Below, in pieces: positions 43,901-55,518 of a DNA stretch of 64,000 bases. The stretch covers positions 1,178,001-1,242,000 of the forward strand of contig JAULSU010000006.1 of the NCBI GenBank assembly GCA_030512335.1, in the 5' to 3' direction. This stretch comes from Immersiella caudata. Lineage: Eukaryota; Ascomycota; Sordariomycetes; Sordariales; Lasiosphaeriaceae. The notes below the pieces were generated by a model. It had not been told where the DNA came from. It saw only the letters and a list, made by a program, of their open reading frames with translations, and did no database searches. How positions within the stretch are numbered: the first letter of the stretch is position 1; each line of letters begins with the position of its first letter. The position numbers were made by a program, and so were the translations under genes.

Positions 43901-44624
43901 CGCCGCTTCTTTGTTCAACCCCGGTCTTGCCGCGTTTCCCAGCGGCTTGCTCGTGACCCACGACTTTGCCCGCACAGTGGAAGAGACGGGTCCGTCGTAC
44001 CGTTCCGATAGCTACCAGCGGGGTGCGCACTGGGTTCTCGTCCGCTCCACACGCATCCAAGACGAGAAGACCGTCCCGGAGCCGGCGAAAATAGTGGTGG
44101 TCAGCCAGTGGGAGGCCAACCAACTCAAGCACGTCATCGAAAAGCTCCAGCAGGATCGCCAGTCCAAGGATGCAGCCGCCTCGGCACCCGTCACACTGCA
44201 CGCCTACCTCCCCCGGTCCAGCCTCACCTTTTCATCTATGGAACATCTCAAAACCTACACCGTCCCCGCGCTACCGGCGGACTGGGAAGCACCCCGTGAT
44301 TTGGTGATGCAGCTCAACCTCTTTGCTGGCCAGCTCTACCTGCGCAGCTACGACGAGTACAAGAGGCTCTGCGGGTATCTGGGTCTGGCATATACAGAAA
44401 ACGAAGACCAAGAGACCGCGGTGCCACCGGACGGGTTCGTCGGACAGAGGAAGTATCCCAACTGCAAGTTTGAGTTGAGCCCTGTGGCGTTCTTAGCCAA
44501 GGTGTATCACGAAATTCGAGGTGATTGTGTGGGAGGAATGGAGAAGACGCATATGGGGAAGATATTGGCTGGGGAGATTTTGACGGAAAGGGATTTCCCC
44601 GAGGGGAAGAGGGGCGGGCACTAG
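34970..44624 (+). CDS. giant DUF6606-DUF3638-DUF3645 protein
   Basis: Two exons, 34970-35291 and 35353-44624, with a 61-nt intron; 3197 residues, uninterrupted. The opening (about 1-270) is the DUF6606-type N-terminus seen in this family. Near 2097 lies MGEGKSSVIVPIVAAALADG, a Walker A-like GEGKS as in SecA-type helicases, followed by VVAKPQ and the DUF3638 region. LAVPYRAKDMPSPRSEF..HPDV..LT.LSYYYGGL at about 2404-2450 is the DUF3645 signature. Family members are often labelled ubiquitinyl hydrolase by automated pipelines, but I see no diagnostic Cys/His protease boxes; the readable motif is an NTPase/helicase-like P-loop. Later helicase-like signals include VIFFDDQDEL and FLDQAHTRGTDLKLP. 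Function and location are unknown. Broadly conserved in filamentous fungi, so probably not accessory. Confidence 0.92.
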
Positions 44625-45578
44625 GTGTCTAGATTATGAGGACTGGGGCTATTAGGTGTACTTGGAAAATGTGTCTTGCCATGGAGTGGGACCCGTTGAC
44701 CGTTCGGGAATGGCGAGGTCACTCGTAGCGGTTTCCAGAATGGACAGGGAACTCAATGATAAAGTTGTAGGATTAGGGTTTGACCACACGGGTTACATGG
44801 AGGTTTAATTGAAGAGAAATTTGAACAAACCAATATCCAGTCCAGGTCATGCATGTTCAAAGGTTTGGCTCTTTCCAGCCGGTGGGCATTATTCAGCCCC
44901 CATTGCCTGCCTGCCTGCCAGTCAACCATCAACACCACCGTGAAGCGCCTCTCTGCTTTTCTTGCCAACAGGGAACTTGCAGCTCGTATTGACGGCCACT
45001 CTCCTCTCAGCAGGGATTACTGACAGTACTGCCTGCTCAACGGGATTTTCTTTGCAACAATCGTGGAAAAACGGTCAAGGATCTGTTTACTGCCTCGGTG
45101 AGTTTTTTTTGGGCAATTAAGCTCCGAGGTCAATCGGAATGCCAATCCTACACTGTGGGATGGAACGACAATACCACCGCTGATACTACGGCGCCAGTGC
45201 GGCTGAATTCCCCAGTACCAGTCTGGCGGAATTCCGCCAGCGCTTAGGGGCGTAAGGTCATAGTAAGGATCGTAAGGATCGACCGCGTCTTCATTTGCGG
45301 AGTTGCAGGGGCGCGAGTCGCTCAGCCTCTTTGTGTGACCCGATGCTGAATCCATCGCGGCCTTGTTGAAGAAGAAGGATCGTCAAGCAGGAACCCTATC
45401 CAAATCGAGCGACCGAATAAAGTTTAACATCAATTGGTTGTTTGTTCGTCACAGTGGTTCTTGCGGGTATAAAGAAGCCATGTTCTCTCGAGATTTACGC
45501 AAGAAAAGTTGCAAGACAAGCAGCTCTTTCAGTTACTCGCCTCTCGTCATCCTCTCAGATTTTCTGCACACCGCCAAC
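44625..45578. other. intergenic with a possible small minus-strand frame
   Basis: A minus-strand open frame (45355-45017, 112 codons; Pro/Tyr/Trp-rich, e.g. DPYDPYYDL and PPDWYWGIQPHW) could be a small gene, but nothing else supports it. The rest is the 3' flank of the giant gene and the promoter of the secreted protein. Confidence 0.35.
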
Positions 45579-46128
45579 ATGAAGTCGACCTACACGATCC
45601 TCGCTCTCGCTCAGGCTCTCGCCGTCCCCCTGGTGGCCGCCAGTCCCGCCCCCGCCCCCGCCCCCGCCGAAGTGGTCAACAGCACCGCTCCTGATGCATT
45701 GGAAGCCCGGGCTGCCCCCTGCTCCATCAATGTCCACTGGGACAGTTACTGGAGGGAGGGCGGCTGGGACAGGTACAGGGTGAGAGTGACGGCCGCGGGC
45801 AAGGGCCCTGACGAAATTGGCGAGAAGTTCAAGACAACCTTTAACATGCTCCAGGAGTGGTGCCACATTGGACAAAGTTTGTGGAGAGCTCCTCTTTATC
45901 CAATCTGTTTCAACATGATGCTGACCACAGGGTTAACTTGCAGACACAAAGGTCGGAATGGGCGGCGACAACTTCCAATGCTGGCACGAAAATGACAGCC
46001 TCATGTTGGCTGACATCAGCACCACCATCCATCAGAAGCAGTGGTACTACGACTTTTACCCAAGGTCTCGGAACAGTGGCGCCACAACTCGCAGTACAAG
46101 TGCGAGTACACCCATAACCTCTAGCTGA
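45579..46128 (+). CDS. small secreted cysteine-containing protein, C-terminus probably frameshifted
   Basis: Exons 45579-45876 and 45944-46128 around a 67-nt intron. The protein begins with a classic signal peptide (MKSTYTILALAQALAVPLVAA), then a Pro-Ala repeat pro-region and the mature part starting near RAAPCSINVHWDSYW. The literal frame gives 160 residues, ends in a Ser/Thr-rich tail and has three mature cysteines. A one-base change at the TTTT run 46054-46057 would instead continue into a frame that supplies a fourth cysteine (YKCEYTH) and a TAG at 46122. I therefore think the gene carries a one-base deletion or the assembly an error. Four spaced cysteines and Trp/Tyr-rich composition suggest a small extracellular protein; no family recognised and no function assigned. 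Confidence 0.6.
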
Positions 46129-46165
46129 GGCTGCCGCGAATGGCCTGTGAGGGGGTTGGATTCCT

Positions 46166-46210
46166 CACGCACGCACACACACACGCACACGCGCACACAC
46201 TCACACACAC
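46166..46210. repeat. CA-rich microsatellite
   Basis: Interrupted (CA)n/(CG)n tract just downstream of the secreted-protein gene, probably in its 3' region. Confidence 0.9.
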
Positions 46211-47035
46211 AGGGGTTAAGGGACCGGGGGATATTTCAATTCTTTGACGTTCATGAGATTTGACATCCATGTACTTGGCGAGAGAGATTTTGGGGTTTGA
46301 ATTGGCTTTTGCGGTCAAAGAACTAGCTCACCACAGTCGTTTCTACTTTTAGTTTCCAATTTTAAAAATCCTGGCCAGAATAAGAACGTAACCCCCTTTG
46401 ATAAGCGTGGGCAAAAATGTTGCTTTGAAAGCATCTCTCTTCGATATTAGGCATGGAAGGAACCCCACAACGCTTGCCCATGCATGTGGAAGGCTTCCGT
46501 GGAGTCATGAAAGCGCGCCTTCCTAGTTCGACAACACGTGAATAATACCACGGAAGGAGCTGCTGGTGATTTTCTGCGTCTCAACGCAATATTTCAGGTG
46601 GCTGGTTGGGCCTGGAAACTTCCCCCAATCAAGTATCTATCCTTTTGGTCGCCATTCATCCCGCAACCCTCTCATGGTCAAATCCCGGGTGCCATTCACC
46701 AAGTGACCTCCAAGTTTCTCGATCCCTTCCCCCTTTCTACCACAGCGAGAGTGTGATGAGAAATCGGTCCAGCCCAACCATCCTGACGCCCTGACACTCA
46801 AACGCAAGTCCCCGCATGCAATTTTGCATATGCAGACTCGACATGGCTGCAAGCTACGGTGCCCCGATTGGCCTGCAGACGAAAGCTCTCCAGGCAGAAG
46901 GAAGTCGGTGCACGTTCAGTCAAGCACTTGACGTCCGCAATCGGGAGTGCGCGACTTGATTGCTCTCCCCGCCCTCGCCACACTGTCACGGCCCACTTCA
47001 ACATGCACTAACGCTAAACTTGAGGGTTGCCCACA
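46211..47035. other. intergenic upstream of HET gene
   Basis: No gene supported; short domain-less frames only. The last bases (46990-47035) form the HET-gene leader, including an in-frame ATG at 47027 three codons before the preferred start. Confidence 0.45.
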
Positions 47036-49007
47036 ATGAGGCTTCTCAACACACGCACCTATCAAATTGACGAGATTCTTGTCGACAGCGTCCCCTCATA
47101 TGCCATCCTGTCGCATACATGGAGCGGAGAAGAGGTTTCATTCCAGGATATGCGGGACCCTGCGAGAGATGATCATCATTCTGGGAAAAGGGGCTTGGAA
47201 AAAGTCAAGAAAGCCTGCGAGGTTGCCGCCAGCTGCGGCCATGAGTGGATTTGGATCGACACCTGTTGCATCGATAAATCGAACAGTGCGGAGCTGATTG
47301 AGGCCATCAATTCGATGTATAACTGGTACAAAAGGGCGAAAATATGTCTCGTCTACCTCGAGGACCTGGACGAAGACGGACCGCTAGGTGGCTGCCGCTG
47401 GTTCACCCGCGGATGGACTCTACAGGAACTCATCGCCCCAAAGCAAATGCTCTTCTTCGACAAGAACTGGAGAGAGAAAGGCACGAAGGAAGGCCTCATC
47501 ATGGATATTGTCAAGAGAACAGGCATCAGCGAGCGGATCCTAATGCATGAGGACCATCTTTCTGCTGTGTCGGTCGCGCAGAAAATGTCGTGGGCGTCAG
47601 GCAGAAGCACTTCCAGGGTCGAAGACACAGCATACAGCCTACTGGGCATCTTTGGGGTGCATCTCTCTCTGATATATGGAGAGGAACGTCGAGTGTTCCG
47701 AAGATTGCAAGAGGCGATTCTCAGTTCTATCCCAGACTTAAGCATCCCCGCCTGGCGCCGTCAGCAAACCCAAGCACCGAACGCCGATAACACGTCTCGT
47801 CGCGTCTATTCCGGCGTCTTCGCAACTGGGACCACAGGACTTTAAGTTGTCGGACACTCTTATCAAGAAGAGACCATTTGCGCGGCACGAGCTGCTACCC
47901 TTGAACGGCGCCATCAAGGCAAGCATCCAGCTGTCGATTGAGACGATTCCGCAAAGAGGTTACCGCTATCTCCTTCCCCTGGATTCTTGTTACGAAGATC
48001 GGCAACTGGTCACTCTCTGCGTGCGTCTTCGCAAGTGCGGCCACAACGAGTTCATCAGAGGACTCCTTTTCAATCGCCGAGTTCACTCGATCTTTTACTC
48101 AGGCCCATCTTGTCGAACCCTCGATATCTCATACCGGACATAGCCGAACAGAATGGCCGGTAAGCCACACCGGAACATTGGCCGAACCAAGTGGAGACCT
48201 CATCGGTCAAAACCGTAGCCACGCGATCCAACTCGACCCTTCGAGCCGGCTGTGGCCATACATGCTGGATATCTGGCCCGGCTACCGCTTCGACGGGGAG
48301 GATCCAGCCTTTTACCTCACGGACCACAACACTGAGCACGATTCAAGCATGATACGACTCAGGGGCGGAAGCATACGGCCTTTTGGAGACCACATCAACG
48401 TCGACTACGAGTGTGTATTTTTCGCCCTGGGTTGGTCTTCAACAGACAAAGACCATCTGCCTCAATGCACAATCGTCAACTACTCTCATATCGCTTCCGT
48501 CTTATCCGAGTTCAGAACTGACGCCTGCCGGTGGGATTTCCACAGGAACTACGTCCTCGAGCGGTTGGTCTTTTACGGGATGCCAAGGGTCTCATTGAGC
48601 CCGAGTCATCATGGGAATACTTAAAAGCGCAGTTCAGTCATTCCTATACTCTTCAGGTAGGAGGCACCTTACATGCTGGTTTCCCACCACATTCTGACTC
48701 TGATTTGCTTCAGGCAGGCCACCAAACTCGTTCGAAGCTCGGTTGGCGAAGTGCATTTTTAGGAGTCCAATCACAGAACAATACCCCGCCCACAGCCCAG
48801 CAATGCCACCATCAGATGCAGCGATTTTGCATTCTCTGAGACAATGATGCAGAGTTGCGGCCTGTCACAGCCCTGGGCATCCGCCACATGCATGTAGGCC
48901 TTTTCGACCAGCCATACAGACTACCCGACGCGGAGTGCCACACGCCCGACCTGAGGCAGGCTACCGTGGCATTCGACCGCTTCGACAGCGGCACCCTTTC
49001 AGTTTAG
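47036..49007 (+). pseudogene. HET-domain gene, HET domain intact, C-terminal part frameshifted
   Basis: From 47036 an uninterrupted frame of about 270 codons encodes a complete HET domain: MRLLNTRTYQ, YAILSHTW, EWIWIDTCCIDK, AINSMYNWYKRA, RWFTRGWTLQELIAPK and EDTAYSLLGIFGVHLSLIYGE. It stops at 47843. Coding continues in a second frame (GPQDFKLSDTLIKKRPF through about 48060), a third (QLDPSSRLWPYMLDIWPGYRF, 48225-48560), and a further one ending FDRFDSGTLSV with TAG at 49007. These changes have no GT-AG explanation. Either the gene is a recent pseudogene or it now makes a truncated, HET-only protein. HET domains trigger incompatibility cell death when activated. It sits 535 bp upstream, same strand, of the G-domain/patatin gene. 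Confidence 0.7.
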
Positions 49008-49542
49008 GTGCTCGGAGGCCCTCGTGCGGGGGTTTAATAGCCAACGGCTTGCCCGAAATATCGTATGATGGGACCCCAGACTCTTGTCATCTTCCGTCAC
49101 ACATCCCGCACCCGAACCCCCTGCCTTGACTCCAACCCCCCCGGAACCTGCCCGTGGAGCCTGGCCAGGGAGTTGATCGCCATGTCGCTCGCTCCAGCAG
49201 CTTCGACTCAGGGGGGAAGGTCCGAGTCCTTTCTCGCTCGTCTGCGCGAAGTTGCGATGGATGAGTACGGATCGGGCAATGAATCCGAGGCGATCCAGAG
49301 CCGCCATCAAGGCCAAGGCATGGTAAGAGAGCCGCCAGGGAGAGAGTTTTCAATTCCCACACGCATCTCCCGGAACCCCGCACCAGAGCTTGAGATACCT
49401 CGCCCAACTACTACCGGCCAATATGACCCAGGCAGACCCAGGACCCCAGCGCCGCCGCCGAAGGACTTTACCATAGGTTGGCCCGAGCCTGATCCCAAAT
49501 TGTAGGCCACTAGCAGCCCTTTTGGTTGCCGGATGTTGTGAA
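49008..49542 (+). other. leader region of the patatin gene with an upstream open frame
   Basis: Contains an open frame (ATG at 49065 or 49182 to TAG at 49503) coding for a Pro/Arg-rich segment ending PPPKDFTIGWPEPDPKL. It might be a small gene, an upstream open frame, or an unrecognised 5' exon of the patatin gene; a possible acceptor (AAATGCAG) ends at 49548, but no good donor is evident. Unresolved. Confidence 0.3.
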
Positions 49543-52500
49543 ATGCAGAATAACGCTAACACCCTTGTCAGCATCAATGATAAAGCCTACCGACTCCAGA
49601 TCCGCCGATCTTGTCGTGAATGCGGAGGTCACGATGACTCCTCCAACTTCCTGATGTGTGGCGGGTGCGGCGCCTACCACTTGCCTGCCCACAGGACCTG
49701 TCTCAGGGATTCATACGAGCACCGCATCCCCCAGCCAGGCTCTACGGTCATGATGGGCCCCGCCTGTGAAGAGGTCAGCTTCAGCGAGTATGTGTACTCG
49801 ACCTGGCTTCTTGATTCGCGGCACTTGGTGGATAGCACAACCAAGCTTCATCTCAACGACTTACAAGCAACCTGGTTCGGTGTACCTCATGATCAAAAAG
49901 ACTCACCCCCAAAACTTTATGTTTGGCCACGAGTCCAAAGTTTGGTCAGCGAGGCTTCCGATCAACCGCACGACCAATACCCCAGTTTGGTCTCCTTTGT
50001 CGGCGATACGGGGTCTGGAAAGAGTACAATCATCAAAGCCATGATTCGCATGTTGGCGCCCAATGCCCCGTCTAGGCAGTATCCGGTTCCGGTGCCAGGA
50101 ACCAGTCGGGATCAGTTTACGTCCACTAGCAGTGATGTTCACCTCTACGCAGACCCTCGGACGATATCGACGGAAACCCCTATTCTCATGGCAGGTAGGT
50201 GACATGACTGAGCACTTGAGGAGTGCCCGTCCTGCTTTTTGTTTGATGGATACAAGCACGCAGGGGCTAACATGGTTGTGGCAGATTGCGAAGGGCTTTT
50301 CGGCACTAGCACACCTGTAGCCCGCAGGGTCATTAGCGATGAATACACGAAGCAGGCCCCCATGCGCACAGGGACTAACATGACTGCCCGCACCAAAAGA
50401 CATATGGATACATGGGTAAAGAGCCACATGCAGCTAGCCTCGATTACCGTGAGCTTGGCTTGGGCTCGCACATCTCAGCAGTCCCCTTCTGCTTCCAGGA
50501 GAGATGCTCGAAGGAACTCCTCGGGCGACTCGGATTGGGATGATGTTGACGAGGTTTCGGACGAAGTCTCTGAAAGTTCCAGCAACGAGAGCGACGATCC
50601 TTCCGCATTGGGCTACGTCCAAGCCGCCTCGCGAGATGTTATCACCAAGAACCTCTATCCGAGACTGCTGTATGCCTTCTCGGACGTTGTTTGCTTTGTG
50701 ACGTCAAATACAAGGTCAGCCAAGCCCTCATCTTTCCGGCCCGCACAAAGAACGCCATGAATTGCTCACCGTCTCTCAGGGCATCCCAGGACATTCTCTG
50801 GACCTTATTCGATTGGTCCAAGGATGGTCATGATCGCACCTTCAATCAGCGGGTACGACCGGGATTGGTCATCATCCTTAACAAGAATGCGCCAGACTAC
50901 GATGACATGCTACCAAGTGTCAGCCACACGACCAACGAGTTTCTCCGAAGCGTCGAGCGCTCGAGCAAGTTCACAGAGTACCAGCAAAAGTGGCGTTCCC
51001 GACGTCGGAGAATCAACACGGCAGCAGATTTGATTCGCTGTTACTACGACGACTTTCGCGTCATCTCGTTGCCCCTCCATACGAGGATGCCCTCAACAGC
51101 GAGCCGGGTCGCCAAGCAGATCAAACAGCTTTACCACGAAATCCGCACCCTGTCAAACCACATACAGTCCCGCCGAAAAGCACATGACTTGAATATGGAC
51201 CTTGCCACATTCAACCTGTACTTTGAGAGATCGATGAAGATCCTCGCTCGGGACTACACCAGCTCCCTGGACTTCCACCCCCTATCCGAGGATGACAGCC
51301 CCTTGCCCACCAGATTTAGCGAGCATATAGCACTGATCCTAGGAAAGGTATCGAAGCTGGCCTCTTCAAAATATTCCAGAGCACCCACCGGAGACCGAGA
51401 CATGATCAAGGACATGATCCCATACCTGGCATGTTGTATCTTGTGCCAAATTGCTAGGCAGCCTGAGGATGGTAAGTGACTTAGCTAATTTGTTTTTAAT
51501 TTTTTTTGGGCCCATACAGATTCGATGAGCAACAGTTTGACCAAGACAATTAGATGCACAGGCTCAACAAGAACGGCTTGTCGAAGAGGCCTGCCGAGGC
51601 TTGGAGCGATACCGAAACAAGTTTTGGAGGTGCGAAGCCATGGATCCCTCCGGCAAATCTCGGTGCCAAAATTATTGGGAAAGCCACGGCAAAGGGCACC
51701 AATTCACGCGACCAAGCGGCACGGCAAGAGACAGGGATGGACGCGCATCAAATGGGGCCGACATCGATGAGGAGTCCGAGGCCACAGAGGTGGACTTTGT
51801 GGCTGGTAATCACGAATGCTCTTACGGAACCCACGTCGAAGTCTTCTGCGACTTGCTTTGGGAGAATCTTCGGCGTTACGGCCACCCAGATCGAGACGTT
51901 CAGTGGTCGTTGGTGCTTTTGGCCAAGAAATTGAACCTCGGGCGCCTCGAAACACAGCGGACATGCCTCGCCTGCCTTTCAAACTGCCCAACGAATGTGC
52001 TTCCCTGCACACCCCGCCAGCACGCCATCTGCGAAGATTGCATTCGCTGGCATACGGCCGCGTCACAAGCTCCGGGGTGTGCCATCACCATTGAGAGCTG
52101 CCCTCTCGGTTGCGATTTTACGGGCTCTCCTTTCACCATCCGGATCAAACCAAAGGAGGCCCAATCCAGGATTCTTGTGCTTGATGGGTAAGCATTTTCA
52201 ACATCCAGGAGGAATGCTAGGAGTAGTTTCAACGCTGACAGAAAACGGTAGTGGGGGTATACGCGGCATCATCGAGCTTGTGATCCTCACTCGGCTTGTT
52301 GAGGAACTCGGGTTTCCCATCCCGATTCAACAACTTTTTGATCTGGTCATCGGCACCAGCACTGGTCAGTTGCCGTCAAATGATGGCCTCGCGCACAGAC
52401 TAACCGTAGAATAGGCGGAATAATTGCGTTGGGCATTTTCGAGATGGGGTGGACTCCGCAAAAGGCAAGCGAAGAGTTCCGTCGGCTTGCAGAACGAGCT

Positions 52501-53851
52501 TTTACCAAGAAACTCCAATATCGAATCCCGGTCTTCAAGTTTGTCGCTCAGTGCTTCTGCACGTTCAAGTACAAGAGCACCGGTATCGAAAATGCACTGA
52601 AATCGGCATTCGGCAACGCCTTCTTGTTTGGCCGACGCAAGAAGGGGGCGGCCGCACTCAGGGGAGATGATGTCAAAGTCGGAGTTGTTTCGTGCATTGA
52701 AGGACGTAATCAGCCGACCTTGATTGCAAACTACAACCGGAATCCTCTGCAAGGGACTAAAGAGGGTAGGCATCGTGAAAAGACATTTTGTCTGCGTGCC
52801 GAACAAAGCTGACGCTCGCCCTACAGCCGACTACCTGCAGCGGGAGGAAAGACAAAGGAATGACTTCAAGATCTGGCAAGCGTGAGTATCCGCGCTCTCG
52901 TTTGCTCTTAGGACTTACTGATCTCTCAAATTGGTCATCAGGGGCCGAGCAACTTCCGCAGCGCAAACGTATTTCAAGCCGTACAAGCACAAACCCACAT
53001 CAAAGGTCTACGTAGACGGCGCCATCGTCAGAAACAACCCTGTCAGAGTCGCCCTGGAAGAAGACAAGAGGCTTTGGGGCGTGGAAAACCGCCCAGATAT
53101 CGTCGTGTCGATAGGCACCGGCATTAGCGTCGAGGAAAGCGGTTGCACCCGGCCGAGCCGGCGCAGCAAGCACGAGAGCTGGAGCTGGGTGCTGCGGGGA
53201 AGGCTCAAGAAAATGGTTGACACGGGATTCGACATGATCGCAAGCACTCTTGATTGTCAAAGGGAGTGGCAAGACGTCGTCCGGTCGAACCCGAAACTCG
53301 CCGGGAGATGCCACCGCCTCGACGTCGGCATCTTTGACGACACGCTCCCAGAGCTCGACGACGTCAACAAGATGCAACAGCTCGAAAATCTCAGCGACGA
53401 GTACTTTGCCCGAGACAGCCCGACGGGACAAAAGTACTTTAACAGGACGTACGGCAGCGCCTATCAGCATCTCCGCGTCGTTGCCAGGCAGCTCCTCGCC
53501 GCACTATTTTACACCTCGCATCGCTTGGAAGACCATAACGAGACGAGATCCAAGCGCCTTGCTGGCTACATCCACTGCCGTCTGACTCCGACATCTCCGG
53601 GGGCTCTCACGCTTGTTCGGGACGTGCGCTTCCGACTGCGGGAATGTCATCGCGGTCCTAGCACTAACGTCGACCGGCCCAACATTAGGAATATTAGTTT
53701 TACCAGGACCAGTGAGGGAAGAAATTTCGACCATATTACGCTCGCGGCGCCGGTAGAGTTTGTCATTTCAACCGGGTCATGGCGGAGGTCGATCGAGGCC
53801 TCGTTTCCGTCGAGTGGAGATAAGGGGTGGGCAACTATTAGTGGTTTCTAG
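49543..53851 (+). CDS. zinc-finger / P-loop G-domain / RING-like / patatin phospholipase fusion
   Basis: Eight exons: 49543-50194, 50285-50714, 50780-51471, 51554-52187, 52252-52364, 52415-52765, 52827-52881, 52942-53851. All splices are GT-AG and keep frame, giving 1278 residues. Domains in order: a Cys/His finger (CREC...CGGCGAYHLPAHRTC, about 25-55); a GTPase-like P-loop domain with GDTGSGKST (154-162), DCEG (218-221) and ILNKNAPD (Asn395-Lys396); an acidic Ser-rich insert; a helical region; a RING-like Cys cluster (about 728-775); and a patatin domain. The latter has the oxyanion loop DGGGIRG (about 802-808, split by an intron), nucleophile Ser839 in GTSTG and the Asp1001-Gly-Ala dyad motif. 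Patatins are acyl hydrolases (PLA2-like); in fungi some are death effectors of NLRs. Here a G domain, not an NB-ARC, is fused in front. GTP control of lipase activity is inferred. Confidence 0.88.
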
Positions 53852-54321
53852 TGCGCGATCAAATAAGAGCGGATGCACTATTATGGAGGTTGGATCTTGC
53901 CCACAATTCGTGTCAATGACCAACTCCATTAGAGATGACCATTTTTTTGGTATTAAGCCACTAAAGACGCGTTACAATCCCCTTCTGGACACCAAATGTC
54001 CACTACCCATACCCCTTCACCATCAATATCGTCTTCAGTGCCATCCTAGTCTTCGTCCTCATCATTCCTGTCCCTTTATTTGGCTGAATAGCAAGAAGGA
54101 GTTTGTGTCCAGCTTTCCCATGACGTAAAAGCTCCGCTCTGGAGCTTTCCTGCAGCGTTCCCTGAAACCCAGTCCACGGCCTGGTCTCGCCAACGTCCTC
54201 AGGCTCGGATTGTACCTCAAGGAAGACAAACAAGTTTCATCTCGGGTAAACCATGGTAGCACTCGAAGTCAATTCCAACCTTGCTCAGCGATTTCTGCCC
54301 CATAAGGTTCAGGACCGTAGC
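53852..54321. other. 3' flank of patatin gene, traces of the F-box relic
   Basis: Minus-strand frames (54262-54003) continue the LRR-like coding signal of the adjacent relic (ETCLSSLRYNPSLRTL) out of frame. No intact gene. Confidence 0.4.
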
Positions 54322-54885
54322 CTAGGGGCGAATAGTCTCGCCCTCCGTATAGAAGACCACCCTCGTGAGCCTGAGGAACTTTAGCGCCGGCGAATAGTTG
54401 ACTAAGAATTCCCGAAAGCCCCCGAAAACGGACCCAGCGTCTCGAATCCACAGCTCTTGAAGATTTTCAAGGTGACCGCCGGTCAGCAGCGAGCTCTTGA
54501 AGATTCGGTGGCTGAAGTTCACATGAAGCTTTTCGAGTTTTCTAGCCAAGGTGAACAATCTGACGTAATCTGGAAGATCACAAGATAGCGTTGCATGTAG
54601 ATACCTACCCACCTGGAATGAAAAGCTTCGGAGGTGGGTTGGGCCCGGGGCAGTGGGTTGGTCGGCGCTCACGGTGAGATTTGTGTCGATTGGGCGAACC
54701 TCGAGAGGGCAGAGTTTGAGATCAACGCTCTCAACCAACCCTCCCAGGGCGTGAATAGCGGATGGGAGCTCTAAGATGAGCTGAATGGGGAGTATATCAC
54801 GCGCGAAGGTCGTGGGTATGCCGTTGCGGGGGTCGAATGTCTGATGCCACAGCGCCATCAGAGGGATCGACAGGTCCTTTAGCAT
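54322..54885 (-). pseudogene. F-box/LRR-like protein fragment
   Basis: 187 codons on the minus strand with LRR-like spacing of Leu (LEKLHVNF, LENLQELWI, LKFLRLTRVVFY), as in the C-terminal part of fungal F-box proteins. The start at 54885 lacks an F-box, and a stop follows FYTEGETIRP although related coding appears to continue in another frame downstream. Probably a 5'-truncated, decayed F-box gene; substrate unknown. Confidence 0.45.
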
Positions 54886-55518
54886 CTAGAACTGTGCCCC
54901 TAACTTTAGCAGCCAGAACTGCTTTCCACCGAAGATGAGTCTTTTTACGCAAGGCATCCCTGGCTTGGAAGACGCGTCGTTGTCAAACCCCATCTTAGCA
55001 ACAGGTGGTTGCGCAAGATTGAAGTATGGTGAGCGTCAGGGTCGGGTGGCGGTGAGGAGCAAATCAAGTTGACGGACAGAAGATGCAGGAGAGACGATCA
55101 AGGCAGATTGACTGCGCGAGGTGAACAAAGTTTGACCTTGCAGTGCAAGCAAGGAAGGAGCGTTGGTGGGGGTTTCCCCGGACTGTTTGACAAGACAAAT
55201 TTCGATTAACTTCGAACCTGTAATTTTGTGGGTGGTGGGGTTCGAGCAAGATCACCGTATCTGGAGGACGAAGCTGAACACGGGTTGATCCGCTGACGAG
55301 CCTGGATCTTCTGACGACAAAAGACCCAGATTGCGAGCAGGACGGAGCTCTCACCGCCCATGCCTCTGCATTAATTAACTGCACTGTGAATACCTAGCTA
55401 CCTACCGAGGCAGAGAGCGCGAGAAGACAGAGATGCCCCCACAAAAACTGCAAAACACATAAACATGTTGTTCACAAAGTAAATCACCCACCTTTCCTAG
55501 ATCAAACTTGCCCTGCTC
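54886..55518. other. intergenic
   Basis: No supported gene. Minus-strand frame 55384-55064 is domain-less. The segment holds the 3' flank of the NACHT-ankyrin gene. Confidence 0.45.

Noticed and set aside
46060..46076. A 12-nt GTCTCGGAACAG intron in the secreted-protein gene
   Set aside because: Far below the spliceosomal minimum and, being a multiple of three, it would not correct the frame.
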